DNA of 64,000 nucleotides from Bacillota bacterium (GCA_023460515.1 JAEWPS010000032.1:62001-126000), one strand, 5' to 3'. Positions 36,282-45,424 are shown, numbered from the stretch's first letter. The notes: generated by a model from the sequence alone, not told the origin. A program made the numbers and translations.

Positions 36282-36810
36282 ATACTTTAACTTTATTATC
36301 GAATAAACCTCCTATTTTTGCAAATATACTTAGTAACGTATTTGTTATTGTTTTAAATAATTTATTTGTTTTACTTAGGTATTCCTCTTCTAGAATTGTA
36401 ACGGCAACCGTTTTTCTGGTTATCATAGTTACAGGAGTATCTATTGCTAGCATATAACTTGCATTATTATTCAGGTCCCAATTATTATTACAATCCATAA
36501 AACAAAAAAATAGATTTTCTGAATTTATCAATTCGATGCTTGTACAATAGCATTTTATGTCATTATGGCAGCACAATTTCATTTCTATTACATTTTTTTC
36601 ATCCCATAAATTCCCATATCCATAATTTAAAAATATTTTTGTAACATTATCTGAATTTTCTGTTATTAGCTTACCAAAATATTTTAAAATTATTTTTTCG
36701 CCTTTATTTAAATTGCCATAAACTTTATATGTTTCTGTTTCAAAAGAAAGTTTTAAAGTATCATTGTCTGCCAAATGGTTTATGCAAGAACATTGATTAT
36801 TTTCATCCAT
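36280..36810 (-). CDS. Small protein with starch-binding (CBM25/53-like) domain
   Basis: A 176-residue protein. The middle (about residues 50-145) shows the order YGYGNLWDE, the FFCFMDCNNNWD stretch and a following NNNASYML, close to CBM25/CBM53 starch-binding modules (YG...W...M, then F.D....WDNN...Y). No signal peptide is seen, so it may act in the cytoplasm, for example on glycogen; the C-terminus (about 150-176) is amphipathic. ATG at 36810 is chosen for the GGGGG site upstream. Several Cys (CSC, CCH, CYC) are unusual for this fold. A perfect 20-base palindrome lies 20 bases upstream of the start. Confidence 0.6.
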   Translation of the reverse strand: MDENNQCSCINHLADNDTLKLSFETETYKVYGNLNKGEKIILKYFGKLITENSDNVTKIFLNYGYGNLWDEKNVIEMKLCCHNDIKCYCTSIELINSENLFFCFMDCNNNWDLNNNASYMLAIDTPVTMITRKTVAVTILEEEYLSKTNKLFKTITNTLLSIFAKIGGLFDNKVKV

Positions 36811-36830
36811 AAAAATACCCCCAATATATA

Positions 36831-36850
36831 CATATATTCTAGAATATATG
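36831..36850. promoter_or_regulatory. Perfect 20-bp palindrome, candidate operator
   Basis: CATATATTCT followed directly by its reverse complement AGAATATATG, with no spacer, upstream of the minus-strand carbohydrate-binding gene. The position fits an operator of a dimeric repressor. AT-rich composition makes short palindromes common, but ten perfect base pairs per arm is long. Confidence 0.5.
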
Positions 36851-37107
36851 ACAGCGTATTTCAACACATTCGACAATACTATACAAATTAATTTAAAAAT
36901 ATACATTTTTTATCTATTAAAACTATAGGTTAAAAAAAATAAATTATTATACACTTTTACTTAAAATATAGTATATAATTCTTGATTTTTCTAATTATTT
37001 GTGATAACATATTTATATTAATTATAAATTTTAAAAGTTAAAATATGTAAACTATGTAAAAAATATATAACATGGTTTATACACATTAATAGAAAGAAGG
37101 AAAAACA

Positions 37108-37905
37108 ATGGAATTTAGAGCAAACGAACACAAAAATATCGAAATACAAGTTGGAGGTGATATATATTCTAGACATGCAATACATACACATTATGTACAA
37201 ATAGGTGAAGATTATATTAAAATAATTGAACAATATGTTAAAGATTTATATCAAGAAGGAGATATAGTTTCTATAAGTGAAAAAATTATTGGGCTATGTC
37301 AAAACAGAGTTGTATATAAGAAAGATGTTAAAGTTGGATTTTTAGCTAAATTTTTATCTAAATTTGCTATGAGAAGTGATGCTGGTGTTGGAGTAGATAA
37401 TCCATATAAAATGCAATTTGCTATTATGATATGTGGAAGATTAAAGGTTATATATGCTGCAATAATGGGTGGAATAGGAAAAATATTTGGTAGAAAAGGA
37501 GTTTTCTATGAAATAGTTGGACAAGAAATTAGTGGACTTGATGGATTTTATGGAAAAGTTTTTGAAGACTATGCTGAGTTTGGAATAAGAATTCCTGAAA
37601 ACCCAAATGGTGTATGTAATGAAATTTTTGAAAAAACTGGTGTAAAAGCAATGATAGTTGATGCTAATGATATAAATGTTGAAATACTTGGAAAATGTGA
37701 CGCTATTGACAAAACAGATGACGAATTAAAGAAGTTAATAATAGATAATCCAGCAGGTCAATCTAAAGAACTTACACCACTTATACTTATTAGAAAAAAT
37801 CCTGAAATAGTTGATGAAGTTCAGATATCAAAAGAAGATGAAGTTGTTGAATTAGATGAAGTTAAAGATAATGAAGAGATTATAGAAAATAAAGATGAAG
37901 TGTAA
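37108..37905 (+). CDS. F420-0:gamma-glutamyl ligase-like protein
   Basis: A 265-residue protein matching the CofE/FbiB ligase fold that adds glutamate to a phospholactate-linked deazaflavin. Recognisable parts: HTHYVQIGEDY, EGDIVSISEKIIGLCQNR near 50-67, GVGVDNPYKMQ, the GIRIPENPNGVCNE region and a final domain with DANDINVEILG. It ends in an acidic, repetitive Glu/Asp/Val tail (about 225-265). No other F420 biosynthesis gene is in the window. Clostridia often carry this domain without known F420 use, so the substrate may differ. Confidence 0.75.
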   Translation: MEFRANEHKNIEIQVGGDIYSRHAIHTHYVQIGEDYIKIIEQYVKDLYQEGDIVSISEKIIGLCQNRVVYKKDVKVGFLAKFLSKFAMRSDAGVGVDNPYKMQFAIMICGRLKVIYAAIMGGIGKIFGRKGVFYEIVGQEISGLDGFYGKVFEDYAEFGIRIPENPNGVCNEIFEKTGVKAMIVDANDINVEILGKCDAIDKTDDELKKLIIDNPAGQSKELTPLILIRKNPEIVDEVQISKEDEVVELDEVKDNEEIIENKDEV

Positions 37906-37955
37906 TTGAATAAAATAAGCAATTTTTTAATAAATTAGATATATGGAGGGATCTT

Positions 37956-39752
37956 GTGGAAAAAGAAGAAAAAGATAAAATTGAAAATGAAGATAATATA
38001 CTTAAAGATGACTTAAATATATCTAATAATAATGAAAATGCAGATTATGAAGATAAGTTGGTTGATGAAACACAAAGTGAGCCTAATGATTTAAATAAAC
38101 TACAAGAAAATAATAATGAAAAAAAACATAGACATTATCTTGTTATTAAAGAAAATGGTAAAAAACGATTAAAATTAGTTTTAATCGTTCTTGGAATTTT
38201 AATAGTAAATATAATTATAATTTTTGGAATTATATGCGCAATAAATAGGTTAAATAATAATGTGTATAAAAATACATATATCTTTGGTCAAGACATTTCA
38301 AATTATACTTCAGATCAAGTTGTTGCCTTATTGGAAGAAAAATCCAAAAGTATAAAAGAAACTTTTAAAATTGATGTATACCAAGAAAATAAAGATATAT
38401 ATGATATAAAAGCTGAAGATATTGACTTTAATATTGATGTTGAAAAAACAGCAGATAATGTAATGTCTTTTGGTAGAGAAGATAATTTTTTGATTGATAA
38501 TTTAAAGATATTAAAAGCGTTAATATTTAAAAAACAAATTATTCCAGAATACACTTATTCTGAAGAAAAAGTAGATAGTGTAATAAAAAACATAGATTTA
38601 ACAATTGAAAACAGATATTCTAATGATTCATATAATATAGATGAAGTAAAAAATATACTTACTATAACTAGGGGAAAAACAGGAAAAAGTTTAGATTTTC
38701 TACAAATAAAAAATGATTTAATTAATATGCTTGAAGGATTTAATTCTGTTAATTATAATATCAAAATTGTAAATAAAAAACCTGAAGAAATAAATATTGA
38801 GAAATTATATAGTGAAGTTAAAAGGCAACCTGAAGACGCATATATAAATACAAATGTGGCTCCACCTGAATTTGTTAATGAAAAAAATGGTTATGATTTA
38901 GATGTAGCAAAGTTGAAAGAAGTTTTAAATAAACAAGAAAACAAATCTGAGGGAATTGCTGTAGAGTTTCCTTTAGTAATTGTAGAACCAAAAGTTAAGC
39001 TATCTGATATAACATATAATTTATATAATGATAAACTTGCAGGTTACACTACTTACTTTGATTCAACTCAAAGTGCTAGGGCAAATAACTTAAGTGTTGC
39101 ACTTAGATATTTAAATGGAACCATTGTTATGCCTGGAAAAACATTTTCTTACTATGAAAGAATTGGAGAAACAACATATTCTAAAGGATATAAGGATGCA
39201 GCTACATTTAAAGCGGGAACTGTTGTATATGAAGTTGGTGGTGGTATATGTCAAACATCTTCAACATTATATAATGTTGCACTTATGGCAAACTTGGAGA
39301 TAGTTGAAAGACATCAACATGGACTTCCGGTCGGTTATGTTGCGCCAAGCAGAGATGCTACAGTATATGGTAATATATTAGATTTTAAATTCAAAAACAC
39401 AAGAAATTACCCTGTCAAAATTGTAACAACATTTAGTGAAAGTGGTAGTATGAATGTTAGTCTATATGGTACGAAAGAAAAGCAAGAATATGAAGTGCTT
39501 CTTTCTTCAAAAGTACTATATTATATACCTTTTACAACTAGGTATACATATGATCAATATGTAGATTCTGGTGTAACATCAGTGATATCAAAAGGTACAA
39601 ATGGATATGCTTCCGAGGCATATATTACTAAAAAATTAAACGGAAAAGTAGTTAGTTCTTCAGTGTTATCAAAAGACGTATATAAAGCTCAACAAGCAGT
39701 TGTAAAGGTAGGTACTAAAGAACCAGCGAAAGATAATGTGAATATATATTAA
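37956..39752 (+). CDS. VanW-family exported protein with G5 domain
   Basis: A 598-residue membrane-anchored wall protein. Charged cytoplasmic N-terminus, one membrane helix (about residues 72-95), peptidoglycan-binding-like domains (about 110-345), a VanW domain (about 360-500) with TYFDSTQSARANN, MPGKTFSYYERIGE and GGGICQTSSTLYNVAL, then a C-terminal G5 domain. VanW proteins occur widely in clostridia; despite the name this is not evidence of vancomycin resistance, since no vanHAX-type gene is present. GTG start after GGAGGG. Confidence 0.88.
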   Translation: MEKEEKDKIENEDNILKDDLNISNNNENADYEDKLVDETQSEPNDLNKLQENNNEKKHRHYLVIKENGKKRLKLVLIVLGILIVNIIIIFGIICAINRLNNNVYKNTYIFGQDISNYTSDQVVALLEEKSKSIKETFKIDVYQENKDIYDIKAEDIDFNIDVEKTADNVMSFGREDNFLIDNLKILKALIFKKQIIPEYTYSEEKVDSVIKNIDLTIENRYSNDSYNIDEVKNILTITRGKTGKSLDFLQIKNDLINMLEGFNSVNYNIKIVNKKPEEINIEKLYSEVKRQPEDAYINTNVAPPEFVNEKNGYDLDVAKLKEVLNKQENKSEGIAVEFPLVIVEPKVKLSDITYNLYNDKLAGYTTYFDSTQSARANNLSVALRYLNGTIVMPGKTFSYYERIGETTYSKGYKDAATFKAGTVVYEVGGGICQTSSTLYNVALMANLEIVERHQHGLPVGYVAPSRDATVYGNILDFKFKNTRNYPVKIVTTFSESGSMNVSLYGTKEKQEYEVLLSSKVLYYIPFTTRYTYDQYVDSGVTSVISKGTNGYASEAYITKKLNGKVVSSSVLSKDVYKAQQAVVKVGTKEPAKDNVNIY

Positions 39753-39795
39753 ATAATTTAAATACTACATTTTTATGTAAATTTAAAATAATATA

Positions 39796-39824
39796 TTGCA
39801 TTTTATATAAATATATAGTATAAT
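39796..39824 (+). promoter_or_regulatory. Promoter of the VirD4-like cluster
   Basis: TTGCAT (39796-39801), 17-base spacer, TATAAT (39819-39824), 42 bases before the start at 39867. Confidence 0.7.
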
Positions 39825-39866
39825 TTATAATATGATAAGTGTGAACTTAGAGAGTGAGGTAGCTTT

Positions 39867-40394
39867 ATGGAACCTTTAATACAGATGAATAAATTTGAAA
39901 TAATTGATATGCCTGGTATGAATACTATAGGATTTGTTGTTGAAAAAAACGAAGATGAATATAGAAAAGGCAATGCTTTTTTATCTCTTCAAAAAATAGA
40001 TCCAATTGATAGCGAGCAAGATGGAAAGTTCAAAAAAACATTTAACGTTATATGTGGTGGCGAAGAAAAACAATTAATAGTTTTACTTACACTAACAAAA
40101 TCTAAAGCAATATTAAGTACTGGCGAATTAACTGGTGATGGATTCAAAGCAACTGAATCTAATGTGCCACTTAGCTATGGAACAATATTTAATCAAGAAG
40201 GTATTGAATATAAAGAAGTTGAATATAATCCAGATATGAAAAGACATTTTTCAATTATAGATACACAAACTGGCGAAGAAGTTCAACCATCAATATTTAT
40301 GGATCCAATTTCAAATACTATAAAAGGCAGTTGCAAAATTTTGCCTCATAGAGCTTATATTGTATTGGAATTAAAATATACAGTAACCGATTAA
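39867..40394 (+). CDS. Unknown protein upstream of the VirD4-like ATPase
   Basis: A 175-residue soluble protein, no signal peptide or membrane helix. The sequence is beta-rich, with segments such as MPGMNTIGFVVEKNEDE and GSCKILPHRAYIVLEL, and no Cys cluster or enzyme motif I recognise. It follows a good promoter and is the first of three same-strand genes ending with a TraG/VirD4-type ATPase. Whether they function together is inferred from spacing (69 and 52 bases). Confidence 0.55.
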   Translation: MEPLIQMNKFEIIDMPGMNTIGFVVEKNEDEYRKGNAFLSLQKIDPIDSEQDGKFKKTFNVICGGEEKQLIVLLTLTKSKAILSTGELTGDGFKATESNVPLSYGTIFNQEGIEYKEVEYNPDMKRHFSIIDTQTGEEVQPSIFMDPISNTIKGSCKILPHRAYIVLELKYTVTD

Positions 40395-40403
40395 AAAAAT
40401 ATC

Positions 40404-40449
40404 ATATGTAGTTTATATGTAGTAATATATGTAGTTTAAAAGTAGTAAA
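40404..40449. repeat. Four direct repeats at helical-turn spacing
   Basis: ATATGTAGTTTA (40404), ATATGTAGTAA (40415), ATATGTAGTTTA (40427) and a weaker AAAAGTAGTAAA (40438) lie end to end with 11-12 base periodicity in the spacer before the 63-codon gene. Regular phasing suits cooperative protein binding on one DNA face. No other copies were noticed. Confidence 0.55.
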
Positions 40450-40463
40450 AAGGGGGTATTCAA

Positions 40464-40655
40464 ATGGATATAAGAGTAGAACTTAGTGCAATGGTGTCAA
40501 ATGAACTATCAGGATTAAATTTAGGAGATAAAACTCTTACGTCGAAGTCTTTATATGTTGGAAAAACTCAATTACCAGAATTGCCTAATAAATTAAATGA
40601 AACTCAAGAAATCAAAGAAACTAAAAAAGACGGATATGACGATAATATAATATAA
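40464..40655 (+). CDS. Unknown 63-residue protein
   Basis: A small hydrophilic protein with a very strong AAGGGGG ribosome site. It has no membrane segment and no recognised motif; the second half is Lys/Glu/Asn-rich and probably disordered. It sits between the unknown 175-residue gene and the VirD4-like ATPase gene, and could be a partner of either. Confidence 0.5.
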   Translation: MDIRVELSAMVSNELSGLNLGDKTLTSKSLYVGKTQLPELPNKLNETQEIKETKKDGYDDNII

Positions 40656-40707
40656 TATATTTAATATATGTTAATTATAAAAAATACAAATGAAATGAGG
40701 TAATCTT

Positions 40708-42687
40708 ATGATTAATAGCCTTAAAGTTAGAAAAAAAGAAATTATAACGTTTTTTATCATCTACTTACTTATAGATATATTTGTAGTAGGTGCTTTTTTC
40801 GTATCTGGATTAGGAATAGATAAGAATGTAACGGGTTTTGCTAAAATATCTATTATAATGAATGGATTTATACCTAATTTAACAAATCCATTAGGAACTT
40901 TGGGAAAAATAGTAACATCAGGAACTGCTTTTTCTGAGTTTTTAAATTCATCATTTTGGTTGTTAGGAATATTTGTAGTATTATATATATATTACGTAAT
41001 TAAAAATGGTAAAAAATACGAATATGAGGGAACAGAAAATGGTTCGAGTGATTGGAGCAAAGGCGGGGAAGAATTTAATAAGCTTTCAGATGGAAGTGAG
41101 ATATTAAATAAAAAAAATGGATTTATATTAAGTAGATATCATTATTTGGGTACTGATACAAGAAAAGTAAAAGTAAATAAAAACATATTAGTTTTTGGTG
41201 GATCTGGTACTGGTAAATCTGCTTGTTTTGTAAAACCAAATATTCTTCAAAGATTAGGTTCTTATGTAATAACAGATCCAAAAGGTGAATTATACAGAGA
41301 GACATCAAATTTCTTAAAAGCTAGTGGTTACAAAGTAAAGGTGTTAAACCTGGTTGATCCAGATTATAGTGATAGATATAACCCTTTAGCGCATATCAAG
41401 GATCATGCAGATGTTGATATCATAGCGCATACAATAGTTATGGGTGGTGAAGGTGATAGCGGGGGTAAATCTGCAGATCCATTCTGGGATAATACTGCTA
41501 AAATGTTACTTAAAGCTTGTATTTATTATGTTATATCAGTATTACCAACTGAAAAACAAAATTTATCTAGTTGTTTAAATATTGTAAGAGCTGGAGGTAG
41601 CGATGAAACTGTATTTGACAAATTATTTATAGATGAATTAAAACCAGAGCATCCTGGTAGAAAAGAATATGAAGGTATACGTGTTGGTGCGGATAAAACG
41701 AAACAAAGTATAGCAATATCGTTAGTATCTAAGCTTACTCATTTTGATACTCCAAATATGATGAAAATAACAACATCAAATGATATAGATTTTGAAGATT
41801 TAGGGAAAGAACTAACTGCCATATATGTTATATCTCCAGATAGCCATAGTACATACAATTATATATTGACAATATTTTATGGTCAATTATTACAAAGATT
41901 GTATGCACTAGCAGATAGAAATGGTGGTAAATTAAATCAACAAGTATATTTATTATTAGATGAATTTGCTAATATTGGTAAGATACCAGACTTTAATCAA
42001 AAGTTAAGTACTAGTAGAAGTAGAGGAATCAGTATGTCAATAATTGTACAGAGTTTGGACCAATTGGTAGATTTGTACAAAGATTTACATGAAAATATAA
42101 TAGCTAACTGTGATACACAATTATTTCTAGGAAGTCAATCAATTAAAACTTGTGAATATTTTTCTAAAAGTTTAGGGCAGAAAACAATAAAGTTTTCTAG
42201 CAGATCAGTTAGTAAAGATAAAAACGAATGGAATAAGCAGGGTGTAAGTATTAGTGACCAAAGGCAAGCAAGAGACCTTATGACAGTTGATGAACTTAAG
42301 AGATTACCTTTTGATGATGAAATAATAATTATTAGAGGAATCAAACCTATAAAAACTAAAAAAGCGTGGTATTTCAAATACCATACGCAAAAAGATATTG
42401 CAAAGCAAACTGAGATTAAAGATATAACGGAAATGATAAAACCTGAAGAGGTTGAAGTATCTACGATGGATGTTGTTAATCATTTAGAACAAAGAGTAAA
42501 AAAAGCAAAAGAAACTGTTGAAATAGAAGATTCAAGCATTATAAATCAACATTCAGATATTCAAGATAGTAATACAGAAATTATAGATAAAAAAGAGCCT
42601 TTGGATAATCAAGAAGAAACATATGATTTGCAAAAACAGCTTGAGGCAAAATTTGATGAATTATTTGGCGAAACAAATAAACATTAA
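40708..42687 (+). CDS. VirD4/TraG-type coupling ATPase, orphan
   Basis: A 659-residue type IV secretion coupling protein-like ATPase. Two N-terminal membrane helices (about 12-36 and 85-105), the KNILVFGGSGTGKSACFV Walker A region near residue 163-180, DPKGELYRE, DPFWDNTAKMLLKA and Walker B LLLDEFANIGKIPDF near 415-430, all typical of TraG/VirD4 proteins of Gram-positive conjugative elements. Yet no relaxase, VirB4, VirB6 or integrase lies nearby. The C-terminus (about 560-659) is a charged, likely flexible tail, where substrate recognition often resides. It may be an element remnant or a repurposed secretion or export motor. Confidence 0.85.
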   Translation: MINSLKVRKKEIITFFIIYLLIDIFVVGAFFVSGLGIDKNVTGFAKISIIMNGFIPNLTNPLGTLGKIVTSGTAFSEFLNSSFWLLGIFVVLYIYYVIKNGKKYEYEGTENGSSDWSKGGEEFNKLSDGSEILNKKNGFILSRYHYLGTDTRKVKVNKNILVFGGSGTGKSACFVKPNILQRLGSYVITDPKGELYRETSNFLKASGYKVKVLNLVDPDYSDRYNPLAHIKDHADVDIIAHTIVMGGEGDSGGKSADPFWDNTAKMLLKACIYYVISVLPTEKQNLSSCLNIVRAGGSDETVFDKLFIDELKPEHPGRKEYEGIRVGADKTKQSIAISLVSKLTHFDTPNMMKITTSNDIDFEDLGKELTAIYVISPDSHSTYNYILTIFYGQLLQRLYALADRNGGKLNQQVYLLLDEFANIGKIPDFNQKLSTSRSRGISMSIIVQSLDQLVDLYKDLHENIIANCDTQLFLGSQSIKTCEYFSKSLGQKTIKFSSRSVSKDKNEWNKQGVSISDQRQARDLMTVDELKRLPFDDEIIIIRGIKPIKTKKAWYFKYHTQKDIAKQTEIKDITEMIKPEEVEVSTMDVVNHLEQRVKKAKETVEIEDSSIINQHSDIQDSNTEIIDKKEPLDNQEETYDLQKQLEAKFDELFGETNKH

Positions 42688-42743
42688 TTCATTATTACCT
42701 AAAAAATATTTTAATAAAAATCCAACAAAATAATTAAAAACAC

Positions 42744-42771
42744 TTGTATTTATTATTATTTGTGATATAAT
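42744..42771 (+). promoter_or_regulatory. Promoter of the zinc-ribbon gene
   Basis: TTGTAT (42744-42749), 16-base spacer, TATAAT (42766-42771). It gives a leader of about 95 bases before the ATG, in which no known structure was recognised. Confidence 0.65.
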
Positions 42772-42874
42772 ATATATAATTGATTAGAGTAAAAATATTA
42801 TCCTTTAAGAAATAAATTTTTAAAGTTAAGTTTTTTAAATTTACTAATCAAAAATCTTAAAGGAGGTATAACCA

Positions 42875-43036
42875 ATGCAAGATAAAACTATAACATGTAA
42901 AGATTGTGGAGCTGAATTCGTATTTACAGTAGCTGAACAAGAATTTTACAAAGAAAAAGGTTTTGAAAATGACCCAGTTAGATGTAAAGAATGCAGAAAT
43001 GCAAAAAAATCAAGAAATAATCAAAGAAAATATTAA
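42875..43036 (+). CDS. Small zinc-ribbon protein (53 residues)
   Basis: An open frame of 54 codons with a strong AAAGGAGG site. It encodes ITCKDCGAEF near the start and RCKECRNAK further on, two CxxC pairs that would bind one zinc ion, followed by a basic tail rich in Arg, Asn and Lys. This resembles the small probable zinc-ribbon family common in clostridia, often annotated as zinc-binding protein; function unknown, nucleic-acid binding plausible from the basic tail. Own promoter and terminator make it a monocistronic unit, probably well expressed. Confidence 0.88.
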   Translation: MQDKTITCKDCGAEFVFTVAEQEFYKEKGFENDPVRCKECRNAKKSRNNQRKY

Positions 43037-43041
43037 TCTTG

Positions 43042-43077
43042 AAAAAGTGATGGTGTAAGCTATCACTTTTTATTTTT
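43042..43077 (+). terminator. Terminator after the zinc-ribbon gene
   Basis: AAAAAGTGAT (43042-43051) and ATCACTTTTT (43062-43071) with T-rich continuation. Confidence 0.88.
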
Positions 43078-43078
43078 T

Positions 43079-43112
43079 AAGCAAATACGTGTAATTAGCG
43101 TATTTGCTTACT
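43079..43112. terminator. Second hairpin before secD
   Basis: AAGCAAATACG (43079-43089) and CGTATTTGCTT (43099-43109), directly behind the previous terminator. Perfect 11-bp stem with only a short T stretch after it. Confidence 0.6.
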
Positions 43113-43137
43113 TTATTGCTAAAATATTACAAAAATC

Positions 43138-43166
43138 TTGACTATTTTAAAATTAAATAGTATAAT
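43138..43166 (+). promoter_or_regulatory. secD-secF promoter
   Basis: TTGACT (43138-43143), 17-base spacer, TATAAT (43161-43166). Confidence 0.85.
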
Positions 43167-43194
43167 ACTATTTGTAAGAAATGGAGTGATTGTT

Positions 43195-44496
43195 TTGAAA
43201 GGAAAGAACATTATAACTGCAATAGTAATTGTAATTGTAATTTTAGTTTTCGCATATTTAAGTGTATTTGGATTAACAATTAATAATAAAGTATATATTC
43301 CAAGTGCTAAGAATATTAAGACAGGTTTAGATATAAGTGGAGGTATTTCAATCACATATCAAGCTGTAAACGAAGATAGTGTAATAACAGCAGAAGATTT
43401 GAAAACTTCTGAAGCTGTTATACGTGCTAGACTTGAAAAAATAAACATATATGATTTTTTTGTAAGAACAGATGATAGTACAAAACAAATATATGTAGAG
43501 ATACCTGCTAACGTAAAGGATAAATCAGTAGATCCTTTAGAAGCTGTAAAGGGATTAGATAAAACAGCTAAAATTGAATTTAAAGATCCAGATGGAAATG
43601 TATTATTAGCCGGTGCAGATATAAAAGGGGCTAAATATAGTGAACAACCAACAAATTCATCAGGTTCAACTTTAGCAACTGATCCACATGTAGTTCTTGA
43701 ATTTAGTGAAGAAGGTACTAAAAAATTTGCAGCTGCAACTGAAAAATTAGTAGGCAAAACTTTAGCAATAACTCTTGATGGAAATGTTATAACAGAGCCA
43801 ACTGTAAATACTAAAATAGATTCAAATACTGCAATAATAACAATGGGTAGTGGAACATATTCAGAAAAGAAAGCTGAAGCTCAAGAATATGCAATGTTAA
43901 TCGATTCGGGTGTATTACCTTTTACTTTAAAAGTAATAAATAAAGAATATGTTGGACCATATATAGGACAACAGGCGTTAGAGATAAGTGTAAAAGCTGG
44001 TATTGTTAGTTTTGCATTAGTAGCATTATTTATGATATTTGCATACAGATTACCAGGTTTAGTATCTGTAATAGCTTTAATTTGTTATACAGCAATTATG
44101 TTATATATAATGGTAGTAACAAATATAAGTATAACTTTAGCTGGTATTGCTGGAACAATACTTTCAGTTGGTATGGCTGTTGATGCTAATGTTATAATAT
44201 TTGAGAGACTTAAAGAAGAACTTAAATTAAATATTGGATATAAGAAAGCATTCGAAAGAAGTTTCAAAAATGCTATGTCAGCGATAGTAGATGGTAATAT
44301 AACAACAATAGTAATAGGATTGTTATTATATATATTTGGTATAGGACCTATAAAAGGTTTTGGAATAGTACTTGCAATAGGTGTATTAGTAAGTATGTTT
44401 ACAGCTATTGTTGTAACAAAAGCTATTTTAAAACAAGTTTTACCATTGTATGATAAGTGCCCTTTCTTATTTGGAATAAAAAAGGAGGCAAAGTAG
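43195..44496 (+). CDS. secD: Protein translocase subunit SecD
   Basis: A 433-residue membrane protein that with SecF uses the proton gradient to complete Sec-dependent export. First helix (residues 5-26), a large extracytoplasmic P1-type domain (GLDISGGISITYQ near 45), then five membrane helices with the GMAVDANVIIFERLKEEL signature. Start TTG 43195 after GGAGTGAT: codons further upstream overlap the promoter. secD and secF are separate genes one base apart, rather than the fused SecDF of Bacillus. Confidence 0.95.
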   Translation: MKGKNIITAIVIVIVILVFAYLSVFGLTINNKVYIPSAKNIKTGLDISGGISITYQAVNEDSVITAEDLKTSEAVIRARLEKINIYDFFVRTDDSTKQIYVEIPANVKDKSVDPLEAVKGLDKTAKIEFKDPDGNVLLAGADIKGAKYSEQPTNSSGSTLATDPHVVLEFSEEGTKKFAAATEKLVGKTLAITLDGNVITEPTVNTKIDSNTAIITMGSGTYSEKKAEAQEYAMLIDSGVLPFTLKVINKEYVGPYIGQQALEISVKAGIVSFALVALFMIFAYRLPGLVSVIALICYTAIMLYIMVVTNISITLAGIAGTILSVGMAVDANVIIFERLKEELKLNIGYKKAFERSFKNAMSAIVDGNITTIVIGLLLYIFGIGPIKGFGIVLAIGVLVSMFTAIVVTKAILKQVLPLYDKCPFLFGIKKEAK

Positions 44497-44497
44497 T

Positions 44498-45397
44498 ATG
44501 AACTTTTTAAAATATAGATATTTTTGGATAGCGATATCACTTATTGTAATTATATCAGGTGTTGGTTATGGACTTGTTACAGGATTTAAATTTGATATAG
44601 ATTTTATGGGTGGCACAAAAATACAAGCAGATTTAAAAGTTGAATTTGATAATAACGAAATAGAAAATATAGTTTATGGTATTATAGGTACAAAACCTTT
44701 AGTACAAAAAATGTCAAGTGGTCAATCGTCTGTCTCTATTACTACTGATGTAATTTCTGAAGAACAATCTACTAAGATTGTAGAAAGTTTAAAAGGAAAA
44801 TTTCCTAATATGGATGAGCCAACAACAAAAAATATACAACCATCTTTTGGTAAGAATTTAATTGATTCATCAATACTTGCAATAATAGTTTCAATGGGTT
44901 TTATACTAATATATGTAGCAATTAGATTTAGAACTTTAGGTTTTGTAGCAGCATTAACTGCTTTAGCAGCATTAGCACATGACGTTCTTGTAATAATTGC
45001 ATTCTATGGAATTTTCAAATTACCTATCAATTCTACTTTTGTAGCTGTATTACTTACTATAATTGGTTACTCTATAAACGATACAATAATAGTTTATGAT
45101 AGAATAAGAGAAAACAAAAGAAAGATTACTAAATCTACAGATTTAGCAGATACAATTAATACTAGTTTAAATCAAACAATGACAAGAACAATAAATACAT
45201 CACTTACAGTTTTAGTATCAATAGTGGTAGTATTAATATATGCACAAATATATGATCAACAAGTATTAAAAGAGTTTGCTCTTCCACTTACAATAGGACT
45301 AGTTGCTGGATCATACTCATCAATATTTATTGCATCATCACTTTGGTATATGTTTGATGGTATTAAATTAAAGAAGAGTAAAGCTAAAGCAAAATAA
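44498..45397 (+). CDS. secF: Protein translocase subunit SecF
   Basis: A 299-residue partner of SecD: FKFDIDFMGGTKIQ at the N-terminus, six predicted membrane helices and the SecF box TIIGYSINDTIIVYDRIREN. AAAGGAGG lies inside the end of secD. The operon ends with a strong terminator. Confidence 0.95.
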   Translation: MNFLKYRYFWIAISLIVIISGVGYGLVTGFKFDIDFMGGTKIQADLKVEFDNNEIENIVYGIIGTKPLVQKMSSGQSSVSITTDVISEEQSTKIVESLKGKFPNMDEPTTKNIQPSFGKNLIDSSILAIIVSMGFILIYVAIRFRTLGFVAALTALAALAHDVLVIIAFYGIFKLPINSTFVAVLLTIIGYSINDTIIVYDRIRENKRKITKSTDLADTINTSLNQTMTRTINTSLTVLVSIVVVLIYAQIYDQQVLKEFALPLTIGLVAGSYSSIFIASSLWYMFDGIKLKKSKAKAK

Positions 45398-45424
45398 AAA
45401 TATTATTAAGAATAAAAATTTTGA

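Noticed and set aside
36242..36457. 71-codon plus-strand frame after tsf
   Set aside because: It begins within the tsf terminator and lies antisense to the carbohydrate-binding gene.
37956..39752. Vancomycin resistance
   Set aside because: VanW domain proteins are widespread in clostridia and no vanH, ligase or vanX gene is present.
40404..40449. Short CRISPR array
   Set aside because: Units are only 11-12 bases with no spacers, and no cas gene is in the window.
39867..42687. A complete integrative conjugative element
   Set aside because: Only the VirD4-like ATPase is present; relaxase, VirB4, integrase and att repeats are not seen within 20 kb.
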